DNA of 64,000 nucleotides. Origin: Bosea sp. NBC_00550 (GTDB taxonomy: Bacteria > Pseudomonadota > Alphaproteobacteria > Rhizobiales > Beijerinckiaceae). Location: assembly GCF_026020075.1 (NCBI RefSeq), contig NZ_CP102773.1, positions 124,001-188,000 of the forward strand. The letters run 5' to 3'. This document shows, piece after piece, positions 51,938-60,744 of this stretch. Position numbers and translations under genes: made by a program. The notes beneath the pieces were generated by a model. That model was not told where the DNA came from. It made no database searches and saw nothing but the letters and a program-made list of their open reading frames with translations. Position 1 is the stretch's first letter. Every line of letters begins with the position of its first letter.

Positions 51938-52326
51938 AGCTTTTTGGGCTGATCGCCGCTAGTGCGGAACGGAACGAGACTCAACAAATAAACCCTTGCG
52001 CGCCCTTTCCCCTAGCCCGCCCGAGGGCAACGTTGGCAAGCGCGCGGCCATCGATCTCGTCATCGCTTATGGCGACGCTCCCGACGTCATTGCCGCCATG
52101 CGCTGGCCGTCCTAGGCGATGGGAGCCCGGCCCAATCTGTGAGCTGGAACGGGCAGCAGGGCACCGAGATGTCTTCACGTGCGCCAACATGGCGCCTGGC
52201 CAGGGAGCTACGAGCCGCGTCACCCACGCGCTGATCCGCGACGTGCCGCGGGCGAGCCGCTCGTCCCAGATCCCGGAACTCCAGAAGAATGCGGACGGGT
52301 CGGGGCGATGATCGCACTCGTCTCGG
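51938..52326. other. Intergenic region with a dispersed repeat piece
   Basis: No gene is supported. Bases 52148-52186 (AACGGGCAGCAGGGCACCGA onward) match a 40-base piece at 24427-24465. A - strand frame with residues such as DDEIDGRALANVALGRARGKG looks like part of a decayed gene but cannot be placed. Confidence 0.4.
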
Positions 52327-52887
52327 TCATTTGTCGTCGAGCCGGTCGAGCGTCCGCAATGCCGCAATCATTAGAAACTTGCGGAGTACGTTTGCCGAAA
52401 GCTCGGATTTCAGGTCGACCCGTTTGGCGAACGCGGCAAGATCAGTGTCCTGATTGAACGTAAACGCCAGACTGATGAATACGGCTGCCTCTGCCGAACG
52501 CGCATTGTTCGCTTGAGCCTGCTGAAGCAAAGTTATCTTTTGGAGGCATTCGGAAAACGTTTCCTTGAGTTGATACCGCGCCCATTCCTTGGTCGAGACC
52601 AGACGGGTTATTCGATTGATGTCAGACGTTTTGGATTCCGCAGTTACCCATGCATCCTCGGCGGGCGTGTTGGTCGGCACGACGTCGAGGATTTCGCGAC
52701 AATAGGCCTCGACCAGTCGCGACAGCTCCACCCGGTTTACGGGGCTAAAAGGTTGCTTAAAGGCAAACCCGAATAGGTCGCCTTGCGCCGAACCGGGCGC
52801 AGTCGCCTGCGAATAAGCCGCTGTCGTTGCTGCGGTCGCCAGGGCGGCGAACATCAGGCCGGCAAGGATGGTCGGACGGCTCGTCAT
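52327..52887 (-). CDS. Secreted hypothetical protein
   Basis: A 186-residue protein with a signal peptide (MTSRPTILAGLMFAALATAA, cleaved near AYSQA). The mature part is helical and contains two cysteines (EAYCREIL and FSECLQ) that may form a disulfide. The family is not recognised. It starts in an ATGA overlap with the upstream Rap1a-like gene, so the two are translated together. Position suggests a functional pair. Confidence 0.7.
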   Translation of the reverse strand: MTSRPTILAGLMFAALATAATTAAYSQATAPGSAQGDLFGFAFKQPFSPVNRVELSRLVEAYCREILDVVPTNTPAEDAWVTAESKTSDINRITRLVSTKEWARYQLKETFSECLQKITLLQQAQANNARSAEAAVFISLAFTFNQDTDLAAFAKRVDLKSELSANVLRKFLMIAALRTLDRLDDK

Positions 52888-53243
52888 GGGGCGGCCTTGC
52901 ACGGCCACGCGCTGCGCAGTGCCGCTGTCGCCAGTATAGCAAAGGGCTCATGCTGTCTGGCGGGCAGCTGGTCGATATACGCCACGACGACGCGAGCTAC
53001 TTCGGCGATATAGACGCCATCGAGCTTGCAACTCTTCGGGTCGACGAAGGCAATCCCGGCAACGAAGCCGCCGCAATATCCTTCGTTGAAAGTAGCTAGC
53101 GGACCTCTTTGACTGGCGTTTCCAAACGCACGGCAGCGGGACAGCAATTTATTCTCCGACAGCCCTTGGGCGGAGACCGTCTCAACGCTCAATGCCGTGA
53201 TGAGAACAGCCATCGACAACCAAAACATCGCCCACCCCCACAA
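52884..53243 (-). CDS. Rap1a/Tai-like secreted protein
   Basis: 119 residues: signal peptide 1-25 (FWLSMAVLITALSVETVSAQ), then LSRCRAF, FNEGYCGGFVAGIAF, SCKLDGV, a helix VARVVVAYIDQLPARQ and the final SAWPC. The spaced Cys pattern, the Gly-Tyr-Cys-x-Gly-hydrophobic core and the AWPC ending match the Rap1a/Tai immunity-protein family (PF18602). Characterised members neutralise type VI amidase effectors; many others occur without T6SS and have unknown roles. No T6SS gene is in this window. Confidence 0.75.
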   Translation of the reverse strand: MWGWAMFWLSMAVLITALSVETVSAQGLSENKLLSRCRAFGNASQRGPLATFNEGYCGGFVAGIAFVDPKSCKLDGVYIAEVARVVVAYIDQLPARQHEPFAILATAALRSAWPCKAAP

Positions 53244-53489
53244 TCGCCTCTCGCATATGTCGCCAGGACATATTTATTTTTCATGCTGCGGGACGGCGCT
53301 CCGCGTTCAGCCGGGTCAGCAGCGCGTCGCATATTATGTCAGCAACGACAGATGTGATCTATATCAGAAGGTCAGGTATAAATATGATAGTGGTTTGATA
53401 TTAAACATATTTTTTACCTGGTTGGAGTTAGCCCTTGAGGGGGACGTTTAGAAGCGAGGCAATTGACCGGCGACCCAAGGTACGCCCTC

Positions 53490-53699
53490 AGCCAAAGCGG
53501 GTGGTCTTCGAAACCGGCCCCCTTTCCGTGTGGCTCTGTCACACGCTATGCGCACCTGGCCTACCTGCAGTTTGCATCGATGCTCGCCACAAACAAGACC
53601 GACGCGAACGCTGCGGATGGCTTGGCCCATCTGCCGAAAGGCGGCTTTTATTGTGGGGTACCCGTGAAAGGGTTCGATAACATGTTGAGCTCACGCTAG
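53490..53699 (+). pseudogene. IS110-family transposase fragment
   Basis: The + strand reads KRVVFETGPLSVWLCHTL and GLPAVCIDARH in one frame, then in another NKTDANAADGLAHLPKGGFY and PVKGFDNM. These are the conserved middle of the IS110 DEDD domain (FETGPLS...CIDARH...NKTDxNDAxGLA). About 70 of 340 residues remain, with a deletion of the RHA-KAAL-like link and a frameshift. A short inactive scrap. Confidence 0.75.
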
Positions 53700-54026
53700 T
53701 CTCGGAATGAACCAAGCTGGTCAGGATCACGATCGAGCTCTCCAGCGAATTCCAAGGCCTGATGGGATGGGCTCTCGGTTGAACCGAGCCTGGCGCCATA
53801 GGGGCCGAGCTGGCATAGCCAGTAGAGCGGCGCTCTGGGCCGAACTGCTGTTCGCGATGCAATCCGCCTTGTGTGATGCGCCGCCTAGGCCCATAAGCAA
53901 CGCTCCATGCGTGACGCGAATGGTTTTTCGCCGTGGTTTGCCAACGCAGGTGAGGACTTGAAACACGTCCGTCTGGATGGGTTGTGGGGGCGGGAAAGCG
54001 GTTCATTGAACCCAAGGAGCCCGGCC
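53700..54026. other. Intergenic region, nothing recognised
   Basis: Flank of the IS110 scrap. Only short frames with random composition. AAGGAG at 54014-54019 serves the next gene. Confidence 0.4.
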
Positions 54027-54257
54027 ATGAGCGAATTTTTAAACTCGGAAGGAATCACACGTCGACGCGGCCTTTCCTTCTTGTGGTCGGCCGCGACCTT
54101 GGCCTTTGCGGGCGCAATTGCGGTTTTGAACCCATCGCATTCTCAGGCTCAAACCAGCGGTACGGACCGCCGTCAGGATCGGCGCACTGGCCGGGACGTT
54201 CGGCGCACTGATCGGCGTACTGGTCGCACCGAAAGACGAGTGGACCGCCGAAACTAA
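54027..54257 (+). CDS. Small secreted Arg-rich repeat protein
   Basis: 76 residues. A signal-like N terminus MSEFLNSEGITRRRGLSFLW, with twin Arg and a hydrophobic run, ends near SHSQAQ. The mature 30 residues are built from DRR-TGR-type repeats (DRRQDRRTGRDVRRTDRRTG), extremely basic with alternating acid/base charge. Similar RRxxRR-repeat mini-proteins are common in Rhizobiales; their role is unknown. The ribosome binding site AAGGAG lies 7 bases upstream. Confidence 0.65.
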   Translation: MSEFLNSEGITRRRGLSFLWSAATLAFAGAIAVLNPSHSQAQTSGTDRRQDRRTGRDVRRTDRRTGRTERRVDRRN

Positions 54258-54481
54258 ACGCCCGACATGCTGTGATATTTCGGGGCTCGACCTTGGTTCC
54301 ACTTATGGCCGCGCCCCGGCCTACCGCCGAGCTACGACGGAATGTGGCGCTCGATCTAGTCACCGATGCGGATCCGGCCCGTAGGTGCGAATATTTCGGT
54401 GCAGAAATCTCGAGATACGCCGGAAAGCTGTCTGGGTGGGCTATTTCGCTGAAGCAATTACCCCCGGACATTTCAAATTAC

Positions 54482-54835
54482 ATGAAACCGCGCAAACCGT
54501 GCATCGTCACACTGGCCACGATCGCCTTACTTTCAACGCCAGCTTCAGCCCAAAAGAGAACATTGGAAGGCATTGCCCGGTCAGCTAGCCTTTATGCTGC
54601 GATAGTTGAATTTTGCCCGCAGCATCAGCGCATCGACCTCGAGTTAGCGACCAGAGCGGCGAAGGCGATGGCCGATGCTGCCAGCGAAGCCTCGGGACCA
54701 GCCACGGGGCGAATGATGCTTGATCAGGAAATGCAGCGCCGATTCGATATTGTGCGATCTTCCGGAGCGGAAGCTTGGTGCCAAGCGCAACGACAGCGAC
54801 CTGCGAATGAGCCCCTATTCTTAAAAGCGCCATAG
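54482..54835 (+). CDS. Secreted hypothetical protein
   Basis: 117 residues: signal peptide 1-22 (KPCIVTLATIALLSTPASAQ), then a helical domain with two Cys (VEFCPQHQRID and EAWCQAQR) that may pair. Pattern resembles short periplasmic proteins of Rhizobiales without assigned role. ATG at 54482; the longer frame upstream lacks protein-like composition. A strong terminator follows 53 bases after the stop. Confidence 0.65.
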   Translation: MKPRKPCIVTLATIALLSTPASAQKRTLEGIARSASLYAAIVEFCPQHQRIDLELATRAAKAMADAASEASGPATGRMMLDQEMQRRFDIVRSSGAEAWCQAQRQRPANEPLFLKAP

Positions 54836-54887
54836 CCGCCGCCTGTCGGCGGCAATCCCCCTAGGCAGCTTGAGGTCCTGTTGCCCT

Positions 54888-54917
54888 AAAGCCCGTCGCC
54901 TTCGCGACGGGCTTTTT
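54888..54917 (+). terminator. Rho-independent terminator
   Basis: AAAGCCCGTCGC (54888-54899) and GCGACGGGCTTT (54904-54915) form a perfect 12-bp GC-rich stem with a CTTC tetraloop and a T-run of five. It ends transcription of the gene at 54482-54835 and could work in both directions because of the A-run before the stem. Confidence 0.95.
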
Positions 54918-55204
54918 CGTTCGGATCCAAGCAGGCGGAGGGGCAAAACCCTTCAGCTTGGAAACCCCAGAGAAAGACAAAAATCCAAGTGATAAGACGC
55001 CGCCCTTCCCAAACTGGGCTTTCGCCCGTGTTGCGCGCATCGAGGGGAGTTCGGCCGATCGCATGCTCTGGCTTCTAAGAGTAGCGAGCCCGACCAACGG
55101 TGACTCTAAAACCGCAGTGAAATCTCAGTTTGGTTTTAATTCGATTTCAGACTTGACTCGAGCTGCTTGCAGCGTGAACTTTGGGCGCCAGGGAGGATAC
55201 CCAC
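54918..55204. promoter_or_regulatory. Upstream region of the aldolase/sugar operon
   Basis: No gene is visible. The region from 55095 to 55175 is AT-richer than its surroundings (AGTTTGGTTTTAATTCG) and probably contains the operon promoter and the GntR operator, but no clear boxes or palindrome could be fixed. GGGAGGAT (55190-55197) is the ribosome binding site for the aldolase GTG. Confidence 0.35.
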
Positions 55205-56092
55205 GTGCCAAAGACGGACCGCATCGGCGTAAATTGTGCGCTTTCCACCCCGTTCACCGCGGGCGGGGCCATCGATCATTCACTATTGATCGAGCATGCC
55301 CGTTGGGTGCTGGCGGCCGGGGCCGATGGCATTACGCTGTTCGGTACGACAGGCGAAGGTGCGGGGATCGGGTTGCATGAGCGCATTGGAGCCATGGGTG
55401 CGCTGGCCGGTGCCGGGTTTGATTTTCGCAGGTCGGTAGTGGTCTCGGTTACGTCCTCGACGATCGAGGATGCTGTCGCTCAGACACGCGCGGGCTACGC
55501 CTACGGCGCCAGAGCGATCCTGATCACGCCGTCCTTCTACTTTCCGGACATGCCGGAGGACGGCATCTTCGACTGGTTTTCGACCGTGTTCCAAGAGTTG
55601 GGAACCGAGTTGCGCGACATCCTGCTCTACCACATCCCCAACATGACGCGTTCGCAGATCACGCCGCACCTGGTGTCTCGCCTGCGTGACGCCTTTGGCG
55701 ATGCGATCGTCGGAATCAAGGACAGCGCGGGCAACTGGGAGGCGACGCAGGCTTTGCTCGACGCGCATCGCGATTTCCAGGTGCTCGTGGGCAGCGAACG
55801 CCATGTCGCCCAGGCCGTCAGCGAAGGCGGCAGCGGCACGATCTGCGGGCTGGCAAATTTTCAGCCGGCGCTCCTTCGCGGGCCAGTGGCCGCCGGGCGC
55901 GACGAGCCGCTGATCATGGCTTATCGATCCGCGATCTTGCCGGATCCGTTTCCCGCCTCGTTGAAGGCACTCGTAGCCCGGCGTACGGGCCGGCAAGAAT
56001 GGCTGCGGATGCGACCGCCCAACGTCACCTTCGATGATGCCCGGGTAACTGCCCTGATGACGCGCATCGAGCAAGTCCGGGCGCTGCAATGA
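55205..56092 (+). CDS. DapA-family aldolase/dehydratase (dihydrodipicolinate synthase superfamily)
   Basis: A 295-residue TIM-barrel lyase starting at GTG 55205 (GGAGG 7 bases upstream). GTTGEG (47-52) binds the pyruvyl carboxylate, Tyr142 (LLYHIPN) and Lys172 (VGIKDSAG, Schiff base) are the catalytic pair. In an operon with a sugar importer and SDRs it is more likely a 2-keto-3-deoxy-sugar-acid aldolase or dehydratase than the lysine enzyme. The stop overlaps the regulator start by 4 bases. Confidence 0.9.
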   Translation: MPKTDRIGVNCALSTPFTAGGAIDHSLLIEHARWVLAAGADGITLFGTTGEGAGIGLHERIGAMGALAGAGFDFRRSVVVSVTSSTIEDAVAQTRAGYAYGARAILITPSFYFPDMPEDGIFDWFSTVFQELGTELRDILLYHIPNMTRSQITPHLVSRLRDAFGDAIVGIKDSAGNWEATQALLDAHRDFQVLVGSERHVAQAVSEGGSGTICGLANFQPALLRGPVAAGRDEPLIMAYRSAILPDPFPASLKALVARRTGRQEWLRMRPPNVTFDDARVTALMTRIEQVRALQ

Positions 56093-56751
56093 GTGAACCC
56101 ACGGTGTTTGCCCCCAAGAGCCGGGACCGGGCATATGACCTGTTCACCGAAGGGCTGATGTCACGCAAGATCGTCGCGGGCCAGTTCATCTCGCAGCGCG
56201 AACTGATCGAGATCATTGGCCTGCCTATGGCGGCAATCCGGGCCCTGATTCCACGGCTGGAGGCTGAAGGGCTGATCGTCACGGTGCCGCAGCGCGGGCT
56301 GCAGATCGCGCATGTCGACGTCAACCTGATCCATAACGCTTTCCAGTTCCGATTGATGCTGGAAAGCTACGCCATGGCTGCCTTCGTGCGGGATGCTCCG
56401 GATGAAGAGATCGCCAAGCTGCGAGAGGCCCATGAAATCGTCCTGCGGCAGGGTGAGAGCGAAGTCACGCCGGAACTTCTGCGCCAGGCGCAGCTGACCG
56501 ATTGGAATTTCCACGATCGGATCATTGATTGGCTCGCCAACGATCTCGTCAGCGCAGCCTATCGCACCAACTCGATCAAGATTCGGCTGATCCGTCAGGG
56601 CGAGGTCCGCATCGCGCCTCAACGGCTTCTCATCGTCATGAGGATCCATCTCGACATTATTGAGCGCATGGAGAAGCGCGATGTGGAAAGCGCCGTGCAG
56701 GCGTTGACCGAACACATCATGGCGGCTCGCAACCGCGCCATGAACGTCTGA
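56089..56751 (+). CDS. GntR-family regulator, FCD subfamily
   Basis: 220 residues. The N-terminal winged helix (about 12-72; ISQRELIEIIGLPMAAIRAL, IPRLEAEGLIVTVPQRGLQI) precedes the all-helical FCD ligand-binding domain (NAFQFRLMLESYAMAAFVRD; HDRIIDWLAND; HLDIIERMEKRDVESAVQAL) with His residues for metal binding. FCD regulators generally respond to organic acids. Coupled by an ATGA overlap to the aldolase gene, it most likely controls this operon. Confidence 0.92.
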   Translation: MSEPTVFAPKSRDRAYDLFTEGLMSRKIVAGQFISQRELIEIIGLPMAAIRALIPRLEAEGLIVTVPQRGLQIAHVDVNLIHNAFQFRLMLESYAMAAFVRDAPDEEIAKLREAHEIVLRQGESEVTPELLRQAQLTDWNFHDRIIDWLANDLVSAAYRTNSIKIRLIRQGEVRIAPQRLLIVMRIHLDIIERMEKRDVESAVQALTEHIMAARNRAMNV

Positions 56752-56811
56752 ATGGCATGAGCACTTCAATCATAAGCAGCGGAAATCCGTGCATAACCGG
56801 GAGGAACGACG

Positions 56812-58152
56812 ATGAGAAGGCCGACAATTTCTCGCCGCACGCTGTTGAAGTCCGGCATCGCCGGAGCCGTGGCGTCGCCGATGCTGAACCTGACGACCGC
56901 CTTTTCGCAATCTGAAAGCTTCAACTGGAAGCGTTTCCAGGGCCAGAACATCGAGGTGTCACTGACGCGCACACCGCGCAGCGAAACGCAGAAGCGATAT
57001 CTGGCCGAGTTTCAGTCGCTGACCGGCATCAAGGTCGGGCTGGAGGAAATCCCCGAGCAGCAGCATCGCCAGAAGATCGTCATCGAGTTCAATTCCGGCA
57101 AGCCGAATTTCGACGTCGCGAGCTTGTCCTATTCCGTCCAGAAGCGGCAGCTCGCCCGTGGTAAATGGCTCGCAAACGTCGAGCCGATGCTCGGTGACCG
57201 CTCACTGACGCCGCCCGACTGGGACCGGGCCGACTTCAGTCAGCGGGGCCTCGAATATGCGACGGATGACGGGCGCCTGACCTCGCTGCCCCTCTCGGCC
57301 GACTACTGGCTGCTCTACTGGAACAAGGATCTATTCAACGCCAAGGGCGTCGCCTATCCGAAGTCGATCGCCGACATCGTGACAGCAGCCGCCAAGCTTC
57401 ATGACCCAACGAACGGCATTTCCGGCATCGTCGCCCGCGGCCTACGCAATGCAAATGTGCCGGTCTGGACCCAGTTGCTGCTCGGCTACGGCCAGGAGAC
57501 CACCACCGGGACGCCACCAAAGCTGGCGACGACGACCGAGGATGCCGTCGCCGCCGCGACGATCTATCAGACCCTACTCAAGGCCAGCGGGCCGCAAGGC
57601 GTCTCCGGCTTTAACTGGAACGAGGCGCAGTCGCTGTTCGCGCAGGGTCGCGCGGCGATGTGGATCGATGGGGTCGGGTTCGCACCACCTCTCGAGGACG
57701 CCAAGCGCAGCCGTATCGTCGGCAAGGTTGGCTACGGCGTGTTCCCGCCCGGGCCGAAAGCCCACCACGCGAATGTCTTCGGCGACGGCATCGGCATCGC
57801 AGCGGCAAGCTCCAAGAAGGAAGCCGCTTTCCTCTATTGCCTCTGGGTGACGTCGAAGACGATGTGCAACCGATTGCTGCAGACGGGCTCGGGCGTTCCC
57901 TTCCGCAATTCCAGCCTCGTCGACAAGGAGACACTGGCGGCGTTGACGGTTCCCAAGGACTGGGCCGATTGCGTACGAGGCTCGGCCGAGATCGCGCGCA
58001 CGGGCCTGCCCAACATCGTTCCGGTGACAGAGTTTCGCGACACCTTCGGGGCTGCCCTCACCAACATGATCGGCGGCGCTGACCCAGCCGCCGAACTCAA
58101 AAAGGCGACCGACGAATTCGGCCCTGTTCTCGATCGCAGCGAGCAGTCGTGA
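56812..58152 (+). CDS. Sugar ABC transporter substrate-binding protein (family 1)
   Basis: 446 residues. Tat-type signal MRRPTISRRTLLKSGIAGAV ending near residue 33. The body is an SBP_bac_1 protein (RYLAEFQSLTGIKVGLEEIP; LSADYWLLYWNKDLFNAKGV; FNWNEAQSLFAQGRAAMWID), as for maltose, glycerol-3-phosphate or other sugar importers. A GGAGG site lies upstream of the ATG. Its stop overlaps the permease start by 4 bases. Its ligand is presumably an oligosaccharide, sugar alcohol or sugar acid. Confidence 0.93.
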   Translation: MRRPTISRRTLLKSGIAGAVASPMLNLTTAFSQSESFNWKRFQGQNIEVSLTRTPRSETQKRYLAEFQSLTGIKVGLEEIPEQQHRQKIVIEFNSGKPNFDVASLSYSVQKRQLARGKWLANVEPMLGDRSLTPPDWDRADFSQRGLEYATDDGRLTSLPLSADYWLLYWNKDLFNAKGVAYPKSIADIVTAAAKLHDPTNGISGIVARGLRNANVPVWTQLLLGYGQETTTGTPPKLATTTEDAVAAATIYQTLLKASGPQGVSGFNWNEAQSLFAQGRAAMWIDGVGFAPPLEDAKRSRIVGKVGYGVFPPGPKAHHANVFGDGIGIAAASSKKEAAFLYCLWVTSKTMCNRLLQTGSGVPFRNSSLVDKETLAALTVPKDWADCVRGSAEIARTGLPNIVPVTEFRDTFGAALTNMIGGADPAAELKKATDEFGPVLDRSEQS

Positions 58153-59072
58153 CCAGCCTTGCGGAGATGGCTGTCCGGTCTGCGCCTGTGACGGCGCAGG
58201 CCGATCCGCTGCGCAAGCCGTCCTATATCTGGTTCATCCTGCCGGCGTTGGTCGCGACCGTCGCGATCATCGTCTTTCCCTGGATCTTCACAATCTGGAT
58301 GAGCTTCCACGAATGGAAGATCGGCGGCGCAAAAACCTGGGTCGGATTGCGGAATTATATCGACCTCGCCAGCAACCAGCGCTTCCTTGAGTCGATGTGG
58401 CACACGGCGTATTTCACCGTGCTTGCCGTCCTCCTACCGCTGGTCGCCGGCACCTTCGCCGCGGTCATATTCAACCGGCGCTTTCCCCTCCGCGGCCTGC
58501 TACGGACGATCTTCATCATGCCGATGATGGCGACGCCGGTCGCCATCGCGCTGGTCTGGACGATGATGTTCCATCCCCAGCTCGGCGTCCTGAACTACCT
58601 CCTGAGTGTAGTCGGCATCCCGCCGTCTGAATGGGTTTTTGCACGCAGCACAGTCATTCCAAGCCTCGCCCTAGTCGAAGTCTGGCTCTGGACTCCCTTC
58701 GTCATGATCATCGTGCTCGGTGGCCTCGCGGCGGTGCCCGAGGAACCCTACGAGAGCGCGCGGCTCGACGGGGCCACTCAATGGCAGATGTTCCGCTATA
58801 TCACCTTCCCGCTCGTGCTTCCCTTCATAGCGGTGGCAGGCGTGATGCGCACCATCGACGCGGTGAAGGCCTTCGAGGTGATCTATGTCATCTCCAGCGG
58901 AGGCCCGGGGACGGCTTCTGAGACGATCAACCTCTACCTCTATTCGCAGGCCTTCGCCTATTACAACGTCGGCACCGCCTCGACCGTCGTCGTCGTCTTC
59001 TTCGCGATCATCCTGCTTCTCTCCGTCGCCCTGCTGTGGGTCAGGGAGCGGTCGAAATGGTACAACAAGTGA
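58149..59072 (+). CDS. Sugar ABC transporter permease, MalF/UgpA type
   Basis: 307 residues with six predicted spans; GTG/ATG-type start overlapping the binding-protein stop. The EAA loop ESARLDGATQWQMFRYITFP is well conserved, followed by the membrane segments LVLPFIAVAGVMRTIDAVKA. It forms the channel with the MalG-type partner directly downstream. Confidence 0.92.
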   Translation: MTSLAEMAVRSAPVTAQADPLRKPSYIWFILPALVATVAIIVFPWIFTIWMSFHEWKIGGAKTWVGLRNYIDLASNQRFLESMWHTAYFTVLAVLLPLVAGTFAAVIFNRRFPLRGLLRTIFIMPMMATPVAIALVWTMMFHPQLGVLNYLLSVVGIPPSEWVFARSTVIPSLALVEVWLWTPFVMIIVLGGLAAVPEEPYESARLDGATQWQMFRYITFPLVLPFIAVAGVMRTIDAVKAFEVIYVISSGGPGTASETINLYLYSQAFAYYNVGTASTVVVVFFAIILLLSVALLWVRERSKWYNK

Positions 59073-59929
59073 TGGCTGGCGCGCCGTCGCGCCGCTTCGG
59101 CCCTATCTCGTTCGCACAGCTGCGGGAGCATTTGGCGCTAGGCTTCGCTCTTCTCGTGCTGATGGCGCCGGTACTGTTCGTCTTCCTGTGGGTCATCTCC
59201 CTGTCGCTCAAGCAGGAGATCGACAACACCGCATATCCGCCGGTCTTCATCCCGAGCGACCCGACCCTCGACAATTTCCGCACGTTGTTCAATGAGACGC
59301 CGATCCTGCTGTATTTCTGGAACAGCGTGCTCGTTTCGGGCGGGGCGACCCTGGCAGCGCTGATCCTAGGGGTGCCCGCCGGCTACGGCATCGCGAAATC
59401 AAAAGCGCACGGGCTCGCCGTGCTGATGCTAATCAGCCGGCTGACGCCGGGTCTGTCCTATCTCATCCCGCTGTTCGCGCTGTTCCAAGCGTTGGGTCTG
59501 GTCGGCACACTCTGGCCGATCGGCATCACGCATCTGGTGATTACCCTTCCGATCGTGATCTACATCATGATCGGCTACTTCGAGACGCTTCCAGCCGAAT
59601 TAGAGGAGGCCGCGCGCATCGACGGCTGCTCGATGTGGCAGACCTTCTGGCATATCGCGGTACCGCTGGCGCGGCCGGGCATCGTCGTCGGCGCCATCCT
59701 GTCCTTCATCTATTCCTGGAACAATTTCGTCTTCGGCGCCGTCTTCGCCGGCCGCACGACACGCACGATGCCGGTCGCCGTCTACAACATGCTCACGTTC
59801 GAGCAGGTCTCCTGGGGCCCACTCGCCGCGGCCGCGATCGTGGTGATGCTGCCGGTGATCGTGCTCACCGTGGTGATCCAGAAGGACATCGTCGGCGGCT
59901 TGACGGCCGGCGGTGTCAAAGGCGGCTGA
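59057..59929 (+). CDS. Sugar ABC transporter permease, MalG/UgpE type
   Basis: 290 residues with six spans. AGGGAG (59042-59047) lies about 9 bases before ATG 59057, chosen as start; the ATG at 59072, overlapping the upstream TGA, is an alternative. The EAA loop reads ELEEAARIDGCSMWQTFWHI, and SFIYSWNNFVFGAVFA near the end is typical of MalG. No ATPase gene follows; the importer must borrow one (MsmX/UgpC-like) from elsewhere in the genome. Confidence 0.92.
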   Translation: MVQQVMAGAPSRRFGPISFAQLREHLALGFALLVLMAPVLFVFLWVISLSLKQEIDNTAYPPVFIPSDPTLDNFRTLFNETPILLYFWNSVLVSGGATLAALILGVPAGYGIAKSKAHGLAVLMLISRLTPGLSYLIPLFALFQALGLVGTLWPIGITHLVITLPIVIYIMIGYFETLPAELEEAARIDGCSMWQTFWHIAVPLARPGIVVGAILSFIYSWNNFVFGAVFAGRTTRTMPVAVYNMLTFEQVSWGPLAAAAIVVMLPVIVLTVVIQKDIVGGLTAGGVKGG

Positions 59930-59979
59930 ACCCCGCCTAGAGCCGACACGAAACCCGAACCTGCCGACTGGAACCAAAG

Positions 59980-60744
59980 ATGATTGCCGATCTCAAGGAC
60001 AAGGTAGTTTTGATCACAGGCGCCAGCACCGGCATCGGTTCCGCCGTGGCGCAGGGCTTTGCGGCCCATGGCGCGAAAGTCGTGGTCAACTACAACGCCA
60101 GCGCCGAGCAGGCGGGGGCGGTGGCAAAACTGATCGCTGACGCCGGTGGTGAGGTTCTGCTCCACCAGGCCGATGTCACCGATACGGCAGCCCTATCCGG
60201 GTTGGTGGACGCGACGGTGGCGAAATTTGGCCGCATCGATGTGCTCGTGAACAATGCCGGTGCTATGCTCGGCCGTGTCCCGACGGTCGAGATGGATGAC
60301 GCGCATTTCGAGCGGGTGATGCGCCTCAACTGCTGGTCGGTCTTCGCGCTCAGCCGGGCGGTAGCGCCCGTCATGGCCGGCGGCGGTGGCGGCTCTATCA
60401 TCAACGTCACTTCGATCGCCGCGCGCAACGGTGGCGGTGGCGGCGCCAACATCTACGGCGCCGCTAAAGGCTTCGTCAGCTCCTTCTCCAAGGGCCTGGC
60501 GCGCGAACTCGTCGCGGACAAGATCAGGGTCAATGCTGTGTCGCCGGGGGTGATCGCGACGCCGTTCCACGAACGCTACTCGTCGGCCGAGCAGATGGAG
60601 ATGATGCGCCGCCAAGTTCCCATGGGGCGGGTCGGCGAATCCGAGGACTGCGTCGGCGCCTTCCTGTTTCTCGCCGCTCCGTCGCTGAGCGGCTACATGA
60701 CTGGCCAGATCATCGAAGTCAGCGGCGGCCAGGTGATGCCGTGA
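59980..60744 (+). CDS. Short-chain dehydrogenase/reductase
   Basis: A 254-residue classical SDR: TGASTGIG (13-20), NNAG (91-94), Ser145, Tyr159 and Lys163 (IYGAAKG). Similar to glucose-1-dehydrogenase/3-oxoacyl-reductase-type enzymes; here probably oxidises the imported sugar or a derived polyol. An unusual Gly run (RNGGGGGANIYG) precedes the catalytic Tyr. Its stop overlaps the next SDR gene start by 4 bases. Confidence 0.9.
   Translation: MIADLKDKVVLITGASTGIGSAVAQGFAAHGAKVVVNYNASAEQAGAVAKLIADAGGEVLLHQADVTDTAALSGLVDATVAKFGRIDVLVNNAGAMLGRVPTVEMDDAHFERVMRLNCWSVFALSRAVAPVMAGGGGGSIINVTSIAARNGGGGGANIYGAAKGFVSSFSKGLARELVADKIRVNAVSPGVIATPFHERYSSAEQMEMMRRQVPMGRVGESEDCVGAFLFLAAPSLSGYMTGQIIEVSGGQVMP

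Noticed and set aside
51981..52367. 128-residue - strand frame after the K+ channel
   Set aside because: Carries the dispersed repeat piece and shows no coherent fold; at best a decayed gene.
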